A stretch of DNA of 64,000 nucleotides from assembly GCA_963737835.1 (NCBI GenBank), contig CAVTUH010000001.1:2170001-2234000 (forward strand), read 5' to 3'. Source of the stretch: Palsa-1248 sp963737835. Its GTDB lineage: Bacteria > Gemmatimonadota > Gemmatimonadetes > Gemmatimonadales > Gemmatimonadaceae. The position numbers and the translations under genes are program-made. Position 1 is the stretch's first letter, and each line of letters starts with the position of its first letter. Positions 33,386 through 43,178 of the stretch are shown one piece after another. The notes below the pieces were generated by a model. That model was not told the origin of the DNA. It saw nothing but the letters and a program-made list of their open reading frames with translations, and did no database searches.

Positions 33386-36332
33386 CGATCGCCGCAGCTC
33401 CGCCCACCGAGGTGGATGCAGCCGCCGTGTACGCTTCGATCGGCGGACAGGCGCACACCAGCGTACGATCGCCGAAGGCCGCATCGATACGACCAACGGA
33501 GGGCCAGAACTTGTGCGTACGGGTCCAAGCTGCCGGAAACGCGGCGATCTCCCGACTATACGGACGTTTCCACTCGTTTGCCGCGACCTGTGCGAGCGTG
33601 TGCGGCGCGCGCTTGAGCACATTATCCGTGCGGTTCGCACGACCCTCCTCGATCTCCCGAATCTCGCCGCGGATCGCGATCATCGCGTCGCAGAATCGAT
33701 CGAGCTCGCCTCGTGACTCACTCTCGGTTGGTTCTACCATGAGCGTCCCGGCGACCGGGAACGAGACCGTCGGCGCGTGGAAGCCGTAGTCCATGAGTCG
33801 CTTGGCAATATCCTCGACCTCCACGCCCGCCGAAGCCTTGTACGGGCGACAGTCGAGAACGCATTCGTGCGCGACGAGGCCGTGCGTTCCCTTGTACAGG
33901 ACAGGAAAGTGCGCATCGAGCCGGTGCGCGATGTAGTTCGCGTTGAGGATCGCGATCTTGCTCGCCTCGGTGAGCCCGTCACGCCCCATCATCTGCATGT
34001 ACATGTAGGAGATCGGCAGGATGCTGGCGCTCCCCCATGGGGCGGCCGACACGGGGCCGATCGCTTCGACGCCGCCGCCGACGTCGGTCAGCGGATGCGC
34101 TGGGAGGAACGGCGCGAGGTGCGGTGCCACCGCGATCGGGCCCATGCCCGGTCCGCCGCCGCCGTGCGGGATGCAGAACGTCTTGTGCAGATTGATGTGG
34201 CAGACATCCGCGCCCATGTCACCGGGCCGGCACAGTCCGACCATCGCGTTCATGTTTGCGCCATCGAGGTAGACCTGGCCCCCCGCAGCGTGCACGATCG
34301 AGCAGACGTCGCGAATGCTCTCCTCGAAGACGCCGTGGGTCGATGGGTAGGTGATCATCAAGGCGGCCAGCTCCTGTCGATGCTGCTCCGCCTTGGCGCG
34401 GAGGTCGGTGAGATCGACGTTGCCGCGCGCGTCGGTCTTCACGACGACGACCCGCAGGCCCGCCATGACGGCGCTCGCGGGATTGGTGCCGTGCGCGGAC
34501 TGCGGGATCAGACACACGGTGCGCGTCCGACCTTCACCCCGCGCTTCGTGGTAGCGCCGAATCACGAGCAGTCCGGCATACTCGCCCTGCGAGCCCGCGT
34601 TCGGCTGCAACGAAATGCCAGGGAGGCCGGCGATTTCGCCCAGCGCCGATTCCAGCCTCTCGAAGAGAACCGAGTAACCGTTCGTCTGCTCAGCTGGCGC
34701 GAAGGGATGGATTTGCGAGATCTCACGCCACGTGACCGGGAGCATCTCGGCCGTCGCGTTGAGCTTCATCGTGCACGAGCCGAGTGGAATCATCGACGTC
34801 GTGAGCGAGAGGTCACGGGCCTCCAACCGGCGGATGAAGCGGAGCATCTCCGTTTCAGAGTGGTAGCTGTTGAAGACGGGATGCGTGAGATAGGGCGTGT
34901 GCCGCGCAATCGACTCCGCGAACGCGTCGGTGACGGTTCGCGCCAGGTCCTCAGGTGTGAACGGCGCGGGCTCGCCGCCGTTGAAGACGGTGAAGAGATC
35001 TGCGAGGTCGTCGAGTGTGGTCGTTTCCTGGATCGAGACGCCGACAGAGGGAGGGCCATCCTCGTCCGCGAACACGCGCACGTTGATGTGTTGCGCCCGT
35101 GCCTCCCGCACCAGCTCGCTCACCTTCCGCCGGCGCAGCTCCACTCGCACAGTATCGAAGAACGTGTCGTGGGCAACGCCGTAGCCGAGACGGCGAGCCC
35201 CTTCCGCAAACGTGCCGGCCAAGCGATGGATGCGACCCGCAATGCGGCGAAGGCCCTCGGGACCATGCCACACGGCATACATCCCCGCCATGACCGCGAG
35301 CAGGACTTCAGCCGTGCAGATGTTGCTGGTCGCCTTCTCACGTCGGATGTGCTGTTCTCGCGTTTGCAGTGCCATTCGGAGCGCCGGTCGCCCGTCGACG
35401 TCCCGTGACACCCCGATCACACGGCCCGGCACCTGGCGGGTGAACTCTTCCCGACACGCGAAGAACGCAGCGTGTGGTCCGCCGAAGCCCAGGGGGACGC
35501 CAAACCGCTGACTGCTCCCCACAGCAATGTCGGCACCCCACGCGCCAGGAGGTGCGAGGAGGGTGAGACTCAAGAGGTCAGCGGCGGCGATCAACAGCGC
35601 CGATTCGCCGAGGGTTGAGCGAAGGGGGGCGTAGTCGTAGATCCCGCCATCACTGGCAGGATACTGAACGAGCGCGCCGAACACGGTCGGACCGAATGCG
35701 AATGAGCGGTGGTCTCCAACGACGACGCTGATGCCGCGGGCCTTGGCACGGGTCCGCACGACCTCAATGGTCTGCGGATGACAGTTGTGCGAGACAAAGA
35801 ACAGCGAGCGATCGGCGGAGCCACGTGCCGCCCACGCGACACCCATCGCTTCCGCCGCCGCGGTCGCCTCATCCAACAACGATGCATTGCTCACCGGGAG
35901 ACCGGTGAGATCGCTCACCATGGTCTGGTAGTTCAACAAGGCCTCGAGGCGCCCCTGCGCCACCTCCGCCTGATACGGTGTGTAGGCCGTGTACCAACCG
36001 GGGTTTTCCAGGATGTTGCGCTGGATCACGGGTGGCGTGAGGCAGTCGTAGTACCCCAGCCCGATGAAGGAGCGGAACACCTCGTTGCGACCGGCGACGC
36101 GCCGGAAATCAGCCAATGCCTCGAGCTCACTCTGTCCCGTCCCGAGTGCGAGCGGCCGGCGGAGCCGGATGCTCTCCGGTATCGTGGCGTCGATCACTGC
36201 GTCCACCGAGTCGTACCCCAGCACGCGCGCCATCGCGGTCGCGTCGGCTGCGCTCGGCCCGATATGGCGCGAGACAAAGCTGTGATGGTCTGTCAACGGA
36301 GCACGACCTGGCTCCGGAGAAAGTTCGGTCAT
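33354..36332 (-). CDS. gcvP: Glycine dehydrogenase (aminomethyl-transferring), single-chain P-protein
   Basis: A 992-residue P-protein of the glycine cleavage system, with both halves fused as in the single-chain form. It decarboxylates glycine and passes the aminomethyl group to lipoyl-GcvH. The N-terminal FVSRHIGPS, the glycine-rich IGVSRDVDGRPALRMALQTR, the PLP lysine site CHINLHKTFCIPHGGGGPGM and GSCTMKLNATAEMLPVTW are all present. The C-terminus runs about 25 residues past the usual end. gcvT is 34 bp upstream on the same strand; gcvH is not in the window. Confidence 0.96.
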   Translation of the reverse strand: MTELSPEPGRAPLTDHHSFVSRHIGPSAADATAMARVLGYDSVDAVIDATIPESIRLRRPLALGTGQSELEALADFRRVAGRNEVFRSFIGLGYYDCLTPPVIQRNILENPGWYTAYTPYQAEVAQGRLEALLNYQTMVSDLTGLPVSNASLLDEATAAAEAMGVAWAARGSADRSLFFVSHNCHPQTIEVVRTRAKARGISVVVGDHRSFAFGPTVFGALVQYPASDGGIYDYAPLRSTLGESALLIAAADLLSLTLLAPPGAWGADIAVGSSQRFGVPLGFGGPHAAFFACREEFTRQVPGRVIGVSRDVDGRPALRMALQTREQHIRREKATSNICTAEVLLAVMAGMYAVWHGPEGLRRIAGRIHRLAGTFAEGARRLGYGVAHDTFFDTVRVELRRRKVSELVREARAQHINVRVFADEDGPPSVGVSIQETTTLDDLADLFTVFNGGEPAPFTPEDLARTVTDAFAESIARHTPYLTHPVFNSYHSETEMLRFIRRLEARDLSLTTSMIPLGSCTMKLNATAEMLPVTWREISQIHPFAPAEQTNGYSVLFERLESALGEIAGLPGISLQPNAGSQGEYAGLLVIRRYHEARGEGRTRTVCLIPQSAHGTNPASAVMAGLRVVVVKTDARGNVDLTDLRAKAEQHRQELAALMITYPSTHGVFEESIRDVCSIVHAAGGQVYLDGANMNAMVGLCRPGDMGADVCHINLHKTFCIPHGGGGPGMGPIAVAPHLAPFLPAHPLTDVGGGVEAIGPVSAAPWGSASILPISYMYMQMMGRDGLTEASKIAILNANYIAHRLDAHFPVLYKGTHGLVAHECVLDCRPYKASAGVEVEDIAKRLMDYGFHAPTVSFPVAGTLMVEPTESESRGELDRFCDAMIAIRGEIREIEEGRANRTDNVLKRAPHTLAQVAANEWKRPYSREIAAFPAAWTRTHKFWPSVGRIDAAFGDRTLVCACPPIEAYTAAASTSVGGAAAIDGRETVHGSS

Positions 36333-36366
36333 GTGCGATAGCCTCTTCGAAGAGCGCTGTGGCCGC

Positions 36367-37533
36367 TCACTTGTGACTGCCCTTGGTGTAAAACGGCGTT
36401 CGGACGACGGTTGCCGTCGCCGGTTTTGCGCGTACGTCGATTTCGATCGTGGTGCCAGGTGCAGCGTCTGCCGTCGGCAGGTAGCAGGTGCCGATCCCGA
36501 TGCCCAACACGGGACTCACCGTGCCGCTCCGCACCGTGCCGGACGCTCGTCCGTGGTGCGTCACGGCGTATCCAGGCCGCGGAAATGTGCGACCCTCCGT
36601 CGTGAATCCAACGAGCTTGCGTGGCACGCCTGCGGCGCGTTGCGCCATGAGCGCGTCGCGTCCGACGAACTCGCCTTTGTTCACCTTGACGAGCCAGCCG
36701 AGGTTGGCCTCGAGCGGCGTCACCGTGTCGTCAATGTCGTTGCCGTAGAGCGCCATCCCCATCTCGAGCCGGAGGGAGTCACGGGCGCCAAGACCGGCCG
36801 GGGTGACCGCCGGCTTGCCCGCGTCCGAACGCGTGAGCGCCTGCCAGAGACGAACGGCGTCGGCTGCCGGCACGTATAACTCGAATCCGTCTTCGCCCGT
36901 ATATCCCGTGCGCGAGATCGTCGCCGACACGCCGGCGACGCTCCCCAGCGCGAAATGATAGTACCCGATCGCATCGAGATTGGTCGCGGTAAGTGGACCG
37001 AGGACGCGTACCGCCTCCGGCCCCTGTAACGCCAGCAGTGCCACCTGATCGCTGACGTCGGTCATCTGGCACGCGAACCCGCGTGCCGCCCGGGCGGACT
37101 CCAGCAACCGCCAATCCTTCTCGCGGTTCGACGCATTGACCACGAGCATGACATGGTCCGCGTAGCGGTACACGAGACAGTCGTCCTCGATCGTGCCACG
37201 CGAGTTGAGAATTGTGGAGTAGTGGACCTGGCCGATGGCGAGCGCGCCGACGTTGTTCGTCGTCACGTAATCCACAAACGCGAGCGCCTGAGGCCCATGC
37301 ACCTCGAATTCCCCCATGTGGCTCACGTCGAACAGCCCGACCCGCGTACGGACCGCCATGTGCTCCGCCGTAATGCCCGTGGGATACTGGACGGGCATGA
37401 GATACCCCGCAAACGGCACCATCTTGGCGCCGAGCGCGATGTGGACGTCCGTCAGCGGCGTGCGGCGAAGCGATTCAGGCGCCGCGTGGGCGGGAGCGGT
37501 CGCGGAAACGCTGGCCGTGGAGGTGTCGGACAT
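36367..37533 (-). CDS. gcvT: Aminomethyltransferase (glycine cleavage T-protein)
   Basis: A 388-residue T-protein that moves the methylene group from GcvH to tetrahydrofolate. It has the family opening LTDVHIALGAKMVPFAGYLM, GLFDVSHMGEFEVHGPQAL, the folate-binding SRTGYTGEDGFELYVP and the RDSLRLEMGMALYGNDID segment. ATG at 37533 gives about 25 low-complexity residues before the conserved part; the longer frame to 37686 reads through repeat S3 and is rejected. gcvT and gcvP sit downstream of mutS on the same strand. Confidence 0.95.
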   Translation of the reverse strand: MSDTSTASVSATAPAHAAPESLRRTPLTDVHIALGAKMVPFAGYLMPVQYPTGITAEHMAVRTRVGLFDVSHMGEFEVHGPQALAFVDYVTTNNVGALAIGQVHYSTILNSRGTIEDDCLVYRYADHVMLVVNASNREKDWRLLESARAARGFACQMTDVSDQVALLALQGPEAVRVLGPLTATNLDAIGYYHFALGSVAGVSATISRTGYTGEDGFELYVPAADAVRLWQALTRSDAGKPAVTPAGLGARDSLRLEMGMALYGNDIDDTVTPLEANLGWLVKVNKGEFVGRDALMAQRAAGVPRKLVGFTTEGRTFPRPGYAVTHHGRASGTVRSGTVSPVLGIGIGTCYLPTADAAPGTTIEIDVRAKPATATVVRTPFYTKGSHK

Positions 37534-37627
37534 GGAGGCTGCCGGGGTTCGGGTGGGCAATTGTGGCTCGGAGCCCGGACGCGGGTCACGCGCCGACACA
37601 CCGTGCCGACAAACAAAGAAATATGCC

Positions 37628-37679
37628 GCGGGCGCCGCGCGCCCGAGAGAGTGGACCGGCAATACGTAGAAAGTAGGCA
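37628..37679. repeat. S-type repeat, single arm (S3)
   Basis: GGGCGCCGCGCGCCCGAGAG followed by AGTGGACC and GTAGAAAGTAGG. This is one arm of the S family seen complete at 45.5 and 56.1 kb, with the same self-complementary GGGCGC...GCGCCC tip and a 7-bp AAAGTAG-type unit. It lies between the mutS stop and the gcvT start. No matching right arm is present. Confidence 0.65.
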
Positions 37680-37698
37680 CCAACAACCGTCCTCGTCC

Positions 37699-40314
37699 CT
37701 AGGCCTCGGGGGCCGAAGATTCGGGTGCCCCGCCTCCCTCGTGTCGCAGTCTCGGGGGGTTCGCGAACAAGCCCAATTGCTCACGCGGCACTTGGCGACG
37801 CAGCCCGCGCGGGCGCCCCGGTCCTGTCGTGAGGCGGGACGTCGCCAGTTGCTCGGCTTCGAGCAGTGCAAGGACGCTCCGGGCGCGAGCGAGCACCGTG
37901 TCGGGCAGCCCGGCCAGCCGTCCGACCTCGATGCCGTAGGAGCGATCGGCGCCGCCGGGCTCCATGCGGTGAAGGAACAGGACACGCTCGCCGACCTCGC
38001 GGACCGCGACATTGAAGTTGCGGACGGCGCTGAGGTCATCGGCGAGCTGCGTGAGCTCATGGTAGTGCGTGGCGAAGATCGTCTTCGACCCCAGCACGTT
38101 GTGGATGTGCTCGGTGACCGCCCACGCGATGGACACGCCATCGTACGTCGAGGTGCCGCGGCCGATCTCATCCAGAAGCACTAGACTGCGCGCTGTTGCC
38201 GTGCGCAGGATCGCGCTCGTCTCCGCCATTTCCACCATGAACGTCGACTGTCCGCGCACGAGGTTGTCGCTCGCTCCGACGCGCGTGAAGAGCCGATCGA
38301 CGATCCCGATCGTCGCGACGGTCGCCGGAACAAAGCTCCCAATCTGCGCCATGAGGACGATGAGCCCGATCTGTCGCAGAATGGTCGACTTCCCCGCCAT
38401 GTTGGGACCTGTCAGCACGATCACCCGCGTTGACTCGGTCAACGACGCGTCGTTGGGGATGAACTGCTCGCGCGGCATCATGCGTTCGACGACGGGGTGG
38501 CGGCCGCCACGAATCTCGAGCGCATACGCTTCTGTGATCGTCGGTCGGGTATAGCGCTCGCGCTGCGCGACCTGGGCGAACGACGCGAGGACGTCGAGCT
38601 CTGCTACGAGTCGCGCCACGCGTTGTAGTCGGGCCGCCCCGCGCCCCGCGACGTCACGAAGCCCTTGGAACAGCTCGCGCTCGCGTGCCTCGATGCGCTC
38701 GGCGGCCGTCAGCACCCGCTCCTCATACTCCTTCAGCGCGGGGGTCACATAGCGCTCGGCGCCAGTGAGAGTCTGTCGTCGCTGGTAGTCGGCCGGGATC
38801 GCCGCGCGGTGCGCGTTGGTGATTTCAATGTAATAGCCGAAGACGCGATTGTAGCCGATCTTGAGCGATGGGATGCCCGTCCGCTGGCGCTCGGCAGCCT
38901 GCATGGCCGCGATCTGGTCTCGACCACCATCGCGCAACGCCCGAAGCTCGTCCAGCGCGCTGTCCACCCCGACGGCGATCGCGGGCTCGTCGCCGATCGT
39001 CACCGGCGGGCGCTCCACCAGTGCATGGCGAATGGGATCCCCGAGATCAGCGCAATCATCCCAAGCGGTGAGGTAATCGGCGAAGGCCATTTCACCGATT
39101 ACACCCGGGCCGCGGCCAACGCGGCTGACGGCCTCCGCCACCTGGCTCAGACGTGCGATCGAATCACCGAGTGCCCGTAACTCGCGAGGGGTCGCGCGTT
39201 GGGCGGCTGCCTTGCCGGCCAGGCGCTCGAGATCGCGTACGCCATCCAGTGCGGCGCGGAGCGCTGCGCGAGCGAGGGGATCGCCGACGAGCGCCGCAAC
39301 GCGTGTCAGCCGCTGGTCGATCGCCGCGCGGTCAGTCAGGGGTGCCAGGAGCCACTGTCGCAGGAGCCGAGCTCCCATCGGCGTCAACGTGTCGTCGAGC
39401 ACATCGAGCAGTGTGCCGTCCTGGTCACCGCCGCGAAGTGATTCGACAAGCTCCAGGTTCCGACGCGTCATGTCGTCCAGCGGGACGATGCCCTCGGGTC
39501 GCTCGATGATTGGCGGCGCGAGATGCGGGAGACCGGCCGGCTGTAGCTCGCGCAGGTACCGCAGCAACGCTCCGGCCGCGCCGATCGCGACCGCGTCGGT
39601 CTCGCCCACACCGAGCCCCTCCAGCGATGCGACGTTGAACTGACGCGCGAGCGCGTCGACTGCCAACGCGGGGTCGAACTCCCAGCCCTCGCGCTCGGTC
39701 AGAAGCAGCCGATCGGTCAGGACTTCCGCCGGGAGCGTGCTGCCGCGGGCGAGCAGTAGTTCACGCGGGGCGAGCCGCGCCAACACGGCCGTCGCGTCTG
39801 CGACAGCTACCGTGGTGAGTCGGAGCTCGCCCGTCGAAAGATCGCATCCCGCGATACCCACCATTGGCGCCCGATCGGGCACTGCCGTGCGCGCCTTCTC
39901 TCGCGGGTGCAGGGGAGCCACGGCGACGGCGCAGAGAAAGTTGTTGCGCATCGGCTCCAGCAGCTCGTCGGCGAACGCTGCGCCCGGAGTGACCGTCTCC
40001 ACGACTTCCCGTCGCACGACGCCCTTCGCCAGCTTGGGATCTTCGACCTGGTCGCAGACCGCGACCCGAAACCCTTGTTGGATCAGGCGGCGGACGTACT
40101 CACTCACCGCTTTGACCGGCACGCCGGCGAGGGGGACCGCAGCCGCGGCGCCGTTGTTCCGCGCCGTCAGCGTGAGCCCCAGGGCCCGCGCTCCCACCTC
40201 CGCGTCCTCGAAGAACATCTCGTAGAAGTCGCCCATGCGAAACAACAGGATTGCGTCCTGGTGCCGGGCCTTGATCTCCCGGTACTGCTGCATGAGGGGT
40301 GTGGCGGGCAACAC
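37699..40314 (-). CDS. mutS: DNA mismatch repair protein MutS
   Basis: An 871-residue mismatch-recognition ATPase. The mismatch-binding motif is FRMGDFYEMF near the N-terminus; the connector, core and clamp domains follow. The C-terminal ATPase has Walker A GPNMAGKST, Walker B SLVLLDEIGRGTSTYDG and ATHYHELTQL. The start is GTG 40314 or the ATG seven codons later (MQQYREIKARHQD); the first keeps the usual PLMQQY context. No strong ribosome site is visible. It lies upstream of gcvT and downstream of the H4 element. Confidence 0.96.
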   Translation of the reverse strand: MLPATPLMQQYREIKARHQDAILLFRMGDFYEMFFEDAEVGARALGLTLTARNNGAAAAVPLAGVPVKAVSEYVRRLIQQGFRVAVCDQVEDPKLAKGVVRREVVETVTPGAAFADELLEPMRNNFLCAVAVAPLHPREKARTAVPDRAPMVGIAGCDLSTGELRLTTVAVADATAVLARLAPRELLLARGSTLPAEVLTDRLLLTEREGWEFDPALAVDALARQFNVASLEGLGVGETDAVAIGAAGALLRYLRELQPAGLPHLAPPIIERPEGIVPLDDMTRRNLELVESLRGGDQDGTLLDVLDDTLTPMGARLLRQWLLAPLTDRAAIDQRLTRVAALVGDPLARAALRAALDGVRDLERLAGKAAAQRATPRELRALGDSIARLSQVAEAVSRVGRGPGVIGEMAFADYLTAWDDCADLGDPIRHALVERPPVTIGDEPAIAVGVDSALDELRALRDGGRDQIAAMQAAERQRTGIPSLKIGYNRVFGYYIEITNAHRAAIPADYQRRQTLTGAERYVTPALKEYEERVLTAAERIEARERELFQGLRDVAGRGAARLQRVARLVAELDVLASFAQVAQRERYTRPTITEAYALEIRGGRHPVVERMMPREQFIPNDASLTESTRVIVLTGPNMAGKSTILRQIGLIVLMAQIGSFVPATVATIGIVDRLFTRVGASDNLVRGQSTFMVEMAETSAILRTATARSLVLLDEIGRGTSTYDGVSIAWAVTEHIHNVLGSKTIFATHYHELTQLADDLSAVRNFNVAVREVGERVLFLHRMEPGGADRSYGIEVGRLAGLPDTVLARARSVLALLEAEQLATSRLTTGPGRPRGLRRQVPREQLGLFANPPRLRHEGGGAPESSAPEA

Positions 40315-40356
40315 TGCTCGTGGCGTGGGTTTGGGGTTAAGGCGTGGGGGGAACTT

Positions 40357-40486
40357 AGACGTTGGACGTTAGACGTTAGACGTTGGAAAACAAACCTCGA
40401 GGGCAGGGAGATGCACCCGGCTGGCCTTCGAGGTTTGTTCGTCCAACGTCCAACGTCTAACGTCCAACGTCCAACGTCTAGCCCTT
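40357..40486. repeat. H-type heptad-armed hairpin element, copy H4
   Basis: Left arm AGACGTT, GGACGTT, AGACGTT, AGACGTT; core AAACCTCGAGGGCAGG ... GGCTGGCCTTCGAGGTTT with GATGCAC in the loop; right arm five CCAACGT/CTAACGT units ending GTCTAGCCCTT. It fills the interval between the mutS start and the amidohydrolase stop, whose TAG begins 3 bp beyond the element. Confidence 0.9.
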
Positions 40487-40488
40487 GA

Positions 40489-41448
40489 CTAGTTCGTAGC
40501 CGCGCACCGCAGCACCTGGGCTGCACGTCCCCAATATCCATCGTCGAAGCCCAGGGCCTGCTTGATCAGTACGTCACGGCGCAACTGGTTCGGCTCGGCC
40601 ATGAACGCGCGCGCGGCTCGCCAACCATGTCGCCACGGACGTGGGTACGCGGGGACGGGCCAATCGCTGCCGTGCACAAGTTTGGCTCTCACAACCTCGT
40701 CGCCCAGGAGTGCGTCGTAGGCGCCCCACCGATTGGGCAGGCTCAACGCCGCCGTGTCGCCGTACAGTCGCTCGTGTTCGTGTACGAGCCGCATGAACTG
40801 GTCGAGGTACGTGCCCTCGCCGGGCACTCGGCCGGTCCCGCAGTGTGCGGCGATGACCGTTACGCCTCGCTCGAGGGCCGGGACGAGACGCGCGGGAGCG
40901 GCGACCGTCCGATCGAGCTTGGGCAGCACATGCTCCCACCCCGTATGGCTGAGCAACGGCAGACCGAAGTGTGCCAGAGCCTCGTACGCCGGCACGCACA
41001 ACGGGTCGGCGGGATCGAATCGATGGGTGATCGGCAGCCACTTGCACAGCACGGCGCCTGCCTTCACGCAGCGCTCGATCTCCTCGGCGGCATCGCGCCG
41101 GTAGGGATGAACGGACGCCCCAAAGCGGATCTTGGAGTGCTTGGTCGCGAGGGTCGCCACGTACTCGTTCGCCACGTAGAAATGCGTGGCCGCGTCATCG
41201 GCGCGTCCGTCGCGGGCGTAGACACGATCGAACGCGAGGACGACGGCCGCATCCACCTCCGGTGCACCGGCCAGCGTGTCGAGCAGCGCGCGCTCCAGCG
41301 CCTGCTCGGTGGCCGCGTCGTCCGCATCGGCGGAGAGTCCGAGCTGTCGCCGCAGGATGCGGAACGCGAGACTCGCACGCGTGCGCTCCGAAACGCGACC
41401 GTGGCCCGGGAGCAATGCCGCCGTGTGAACGTGGCAGTCGAGAAGCAA
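40489..41448 (-). CDS. Amidohydrolase-family (TIM-barrel) metal-dependent hydrolase
   Basis: A 319-residue amidohydrolase 2-type enzyme. The metal ligands are visible in order: HxH in LLDCHVHTAALLP, a Lys in AGAVLCKWLPI, His in GLPLLSHTGWEH, His in VTVIAAHCGTG and Asp in VHGSDWPVPAYP. This family includes decarboxylases and lactonases as well as hydrolases, so the reaction is open. It has no close partner; the MFS gene upstream is divergent. Confidence 0.85.
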   Translation of the reverse strand: MLLDCHVHTAALLPGHGRVSERTRASLAFRILRRQLGLSADADDAATEQALERALLDTLAGAPEVDAAVVLAFDRVYARDGRADDAATHFYVANEYVATLATKHSKIRFGASVHPYRRDAAEEIERCVKAGAVLCKWLPITHRFDPADPLCVPAYEALAHFGLPLLSHTGWEHVLPKLDRTVAAPARLVPALERGVTVIAAHCGTGRVPGEGTYLDQFMRLVHEHERLYGDTAALSLPNRWGAYDALLGDEVVRAKLVHGSDWPVPAYPRPWRHGWRAARAFMAEPNQLRRDVLIKQALGFDDGYWGRAAQVLRCAATN

Positions 41449-41452
41449 GGGA

Positions 41453-41475
41453 TCAGGAATCAGAGGTCAGGGGAC
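41453..41475 (+). repeat. Single T-type heptad arm
   Basis: GGATCAG GAATCAG AGGTCAG GGG: three degenerate 7-bp units of the GGGGTCA type with no mirror arm. It sits just upstream of the amidohydrolase start. Confidence 0.45.
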
Positions 41476-41558
41476 GACAACAACGTTACGTTCGCGGACC
41501 CGTAGGGGCGACGCCTGCGTCGCCTTCCTTGGATTCGCCGCGAAGGAAGGTCGGTTCC

Positions 41559-41768
41559 GTGCACGAACCATCCCTCGGCGGGTAGGGGCGACGCAATGCG
41601 TCGCCCGCCGTTCGCCGGCGACACCCCTGCCACAACATTGGGCGCGGCCACATTGGGGATGGCGCCCACACCAGGGTATGGCACCCGCGTCGACGCCGGT
41701 GCATCCGGTGCGGGGATGGAGGGCGACGCATTGCGTCGCCCCTACCCGCCGAAGGACGGTTCGTGCAC
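41559..41768. repeat. P-type MITE-like palindromic element, copy P2
   Basis: The ends are 48-bp inverted repeats with two mismatches (41559-41606 and 41721-41768), beginning GTGCACGAACC and including GGCGGGTAGGGG and the palindrome GGCGACGCAATGCGTCGCC. The interior (about 114 bp) starts GCCGTT like P3 but is otherwise only loosely similar. A smaller relative (GTAGGGGCGACGCCTGCGTC) precedes it at about 41502. Together they fill the 377-bp gap between the amidohydrolase and MFS genes. Confidence 0.87.
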
Positions 41769-41825
41769 CGTCGCCCCTGCGTGCCGTTGCCATTCAAAGG
41801 GTGGACGCCGACCTTTGGCCCCACG

Positions 41826-43178
41826 ATGGCGACCATCGCCCCGGCGCCCATGCAAGATCACGAGCGCGACGCCCCACCGCGTGCGGCATGGGCAGCGCTT
41901 GTCGTGCTCACGCTGATCAACCTGTTCAACTACATCGATCGGTTCGTCGTACCGGCCGTTCAGGAGAGCATCAAGCACTCGCCTCTGCAACTATCCGACA
42001 AGCAAATCGGATTCCTGGCGACCGCGTTCCTCATCGTCTACATGCTCACGGCACCCATCTTTGGCTTCTATGGGAGCCGGCCGTGGCGGCTCCGTTTGGT
42101 GGCCGCAGGTGTCGCGCTGTGGAGCGTCGCCACGGCTCTAGCGGGTCTCGCGCAGAGCTATGGATCCTTGCTCGGCGCACGCGCGACGGTCGGCATTGGT
42201 GAAGCAGCGTACTCCGCAATCGCGCCCGCGGTGCTAGCGGACTACTTCCCTGCGCGACTCCGTGGTCGTGTTTTTGGCACATTCTACGCTGCGATCCCGG
42301 TCGGGGCGGCGCTCGGTTTCATCATCGGCGGATACGTAGATCACCTCGCCGGGTGGCGGTCTGCGTTCTTCGTCGTGGGATTGCCAGGTCTCGTGGCCGC
42401 CGCGCTGACGATGACGCTGCGCAACCCTGCCCCAGGCGCGCACGACACCGCGCCCGCGGGAGACGTCACAGTGCGATTTCAGCCACCGGCGCTAGTTGCG
42501 AACCTATTGGCATACCTCCCGTCTGGCCTGCGGAATTTCGTCTTGGAGTATCTCCCGCTCCTCGGCAATCGCGAGTACCTGCTCACCGTGGTGGGCTATG
42601 CCGCGTACACGTTCGCGTTCGGCGGCATCAGCGTCTGGATGGTGTCGTTCCTGATCCGGGTGCGTGGACTTGATGGCGTCGTCGCCGACAAGTGGCTGGG
42701 GGTGATCGTCTTCATCACCGGATTTGTCGGGACATTCCTCGGTGGCATCATCGGAGACGCGCTGGAGCGACGCATCCGGCATGGTTATCTCTGGCTCAGT
42801 GCGATCTCGATGCTCGTCGCGACCCCTCTCGTGTATGTCGCGCTCACGGCGACATCGCCCAGTGTCTATTGGGCCGCTCTGGCCGTCGCGGACCTCCTGC
42901 TCTTCCTCTCAACGAGCCCGATCAACGCGGTGATCGTCGCGGACGTCACTCCGGCAGCGCGAGCGGCCGCGATGGCCGCATCGATTCTCGTGATTCATGC
43001 ATTGGGGGACGGCATCTCGCCGACCATCATCGGCTGGGTGTCAGATCGAGCGACGCTCTCACGCGCGGTCCTCATCATTCCGGTCGCTGTCCTGGTCTCG
43101 GCAGCCATTTGGACCTGGGCGGCAGTCCGAAATCCGGTCGCTACTCCGTCGCCTCGCCCGGCGTCACGAAGCCCGTGA
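41826..43178 (+). CDS. MFS transporter, spinster-like
   Basis: A 450-residue major facilitator protein with about twelve hydrophobic helices. The first helix carries NLFNYIDRFVVPAVQ, typical of the spinster-type/sphingosine-like and hexuronate branches; the loop after helix 2 reads GFYGSRPWRLRLVAAGVALW and helix 4 GARATVGIGEAAYSAIAPAV. ATG 41826 was chosen because upstream codons read the P2 repeat. Its last 38 bp overlap the facing SPOR-protein gene. The substrate cannot be predicted. Confidence 0.88.
   Translation: MATIAPAPMQDHERDAPPRAAWAALVVLTLINLFNYIDRFVVPAVQESIKHSPLQLSDKQIGFLATAFLIVYMLTAPIFGFYGSRPWRLRLVAAGVALWSVATALAGLAQSYGSLLGARATVGIGEAAYSAIAPAVLADYFPARLRGRVFGTFYAAIPVGAALGFIIGGYVDHLAGWRSAFFVVGLPGLVAAALTMTLRNPAPGAHDTAPAGDVTVRFQPPALVANLLAYLPSGLRNFVLEYLPLLGNREYLLTVVGYAAYTFAFGGISVWMVSFLIRVRGLDGVVADKWLGVIVFITGFVGTFLGGIIGDALERRIRHGYLWLSAISMLVATPLVYVALTATSPSVYWAALAVADLLLFLSTSPINAVIVADVTPAARAAAMAASILVIHALGDGISPTIIGWVSDRATLSRAVLIIPVAVLVSAAIWTWAAVRNPVATPSPRPASRSP

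Noticed and set aside
33777..35408. 543-codon plus-strand frame
   Set aside because: Antisense to gcvP, Arg/Asp/His-rich with no motif.
37534..37698. Glycine riboswitch upstream of gcvT
   Set aside because: The gap is taken up by the S3 repeat arm and shows none of the paired-aptamer layout expected of a glycine riboswitch.
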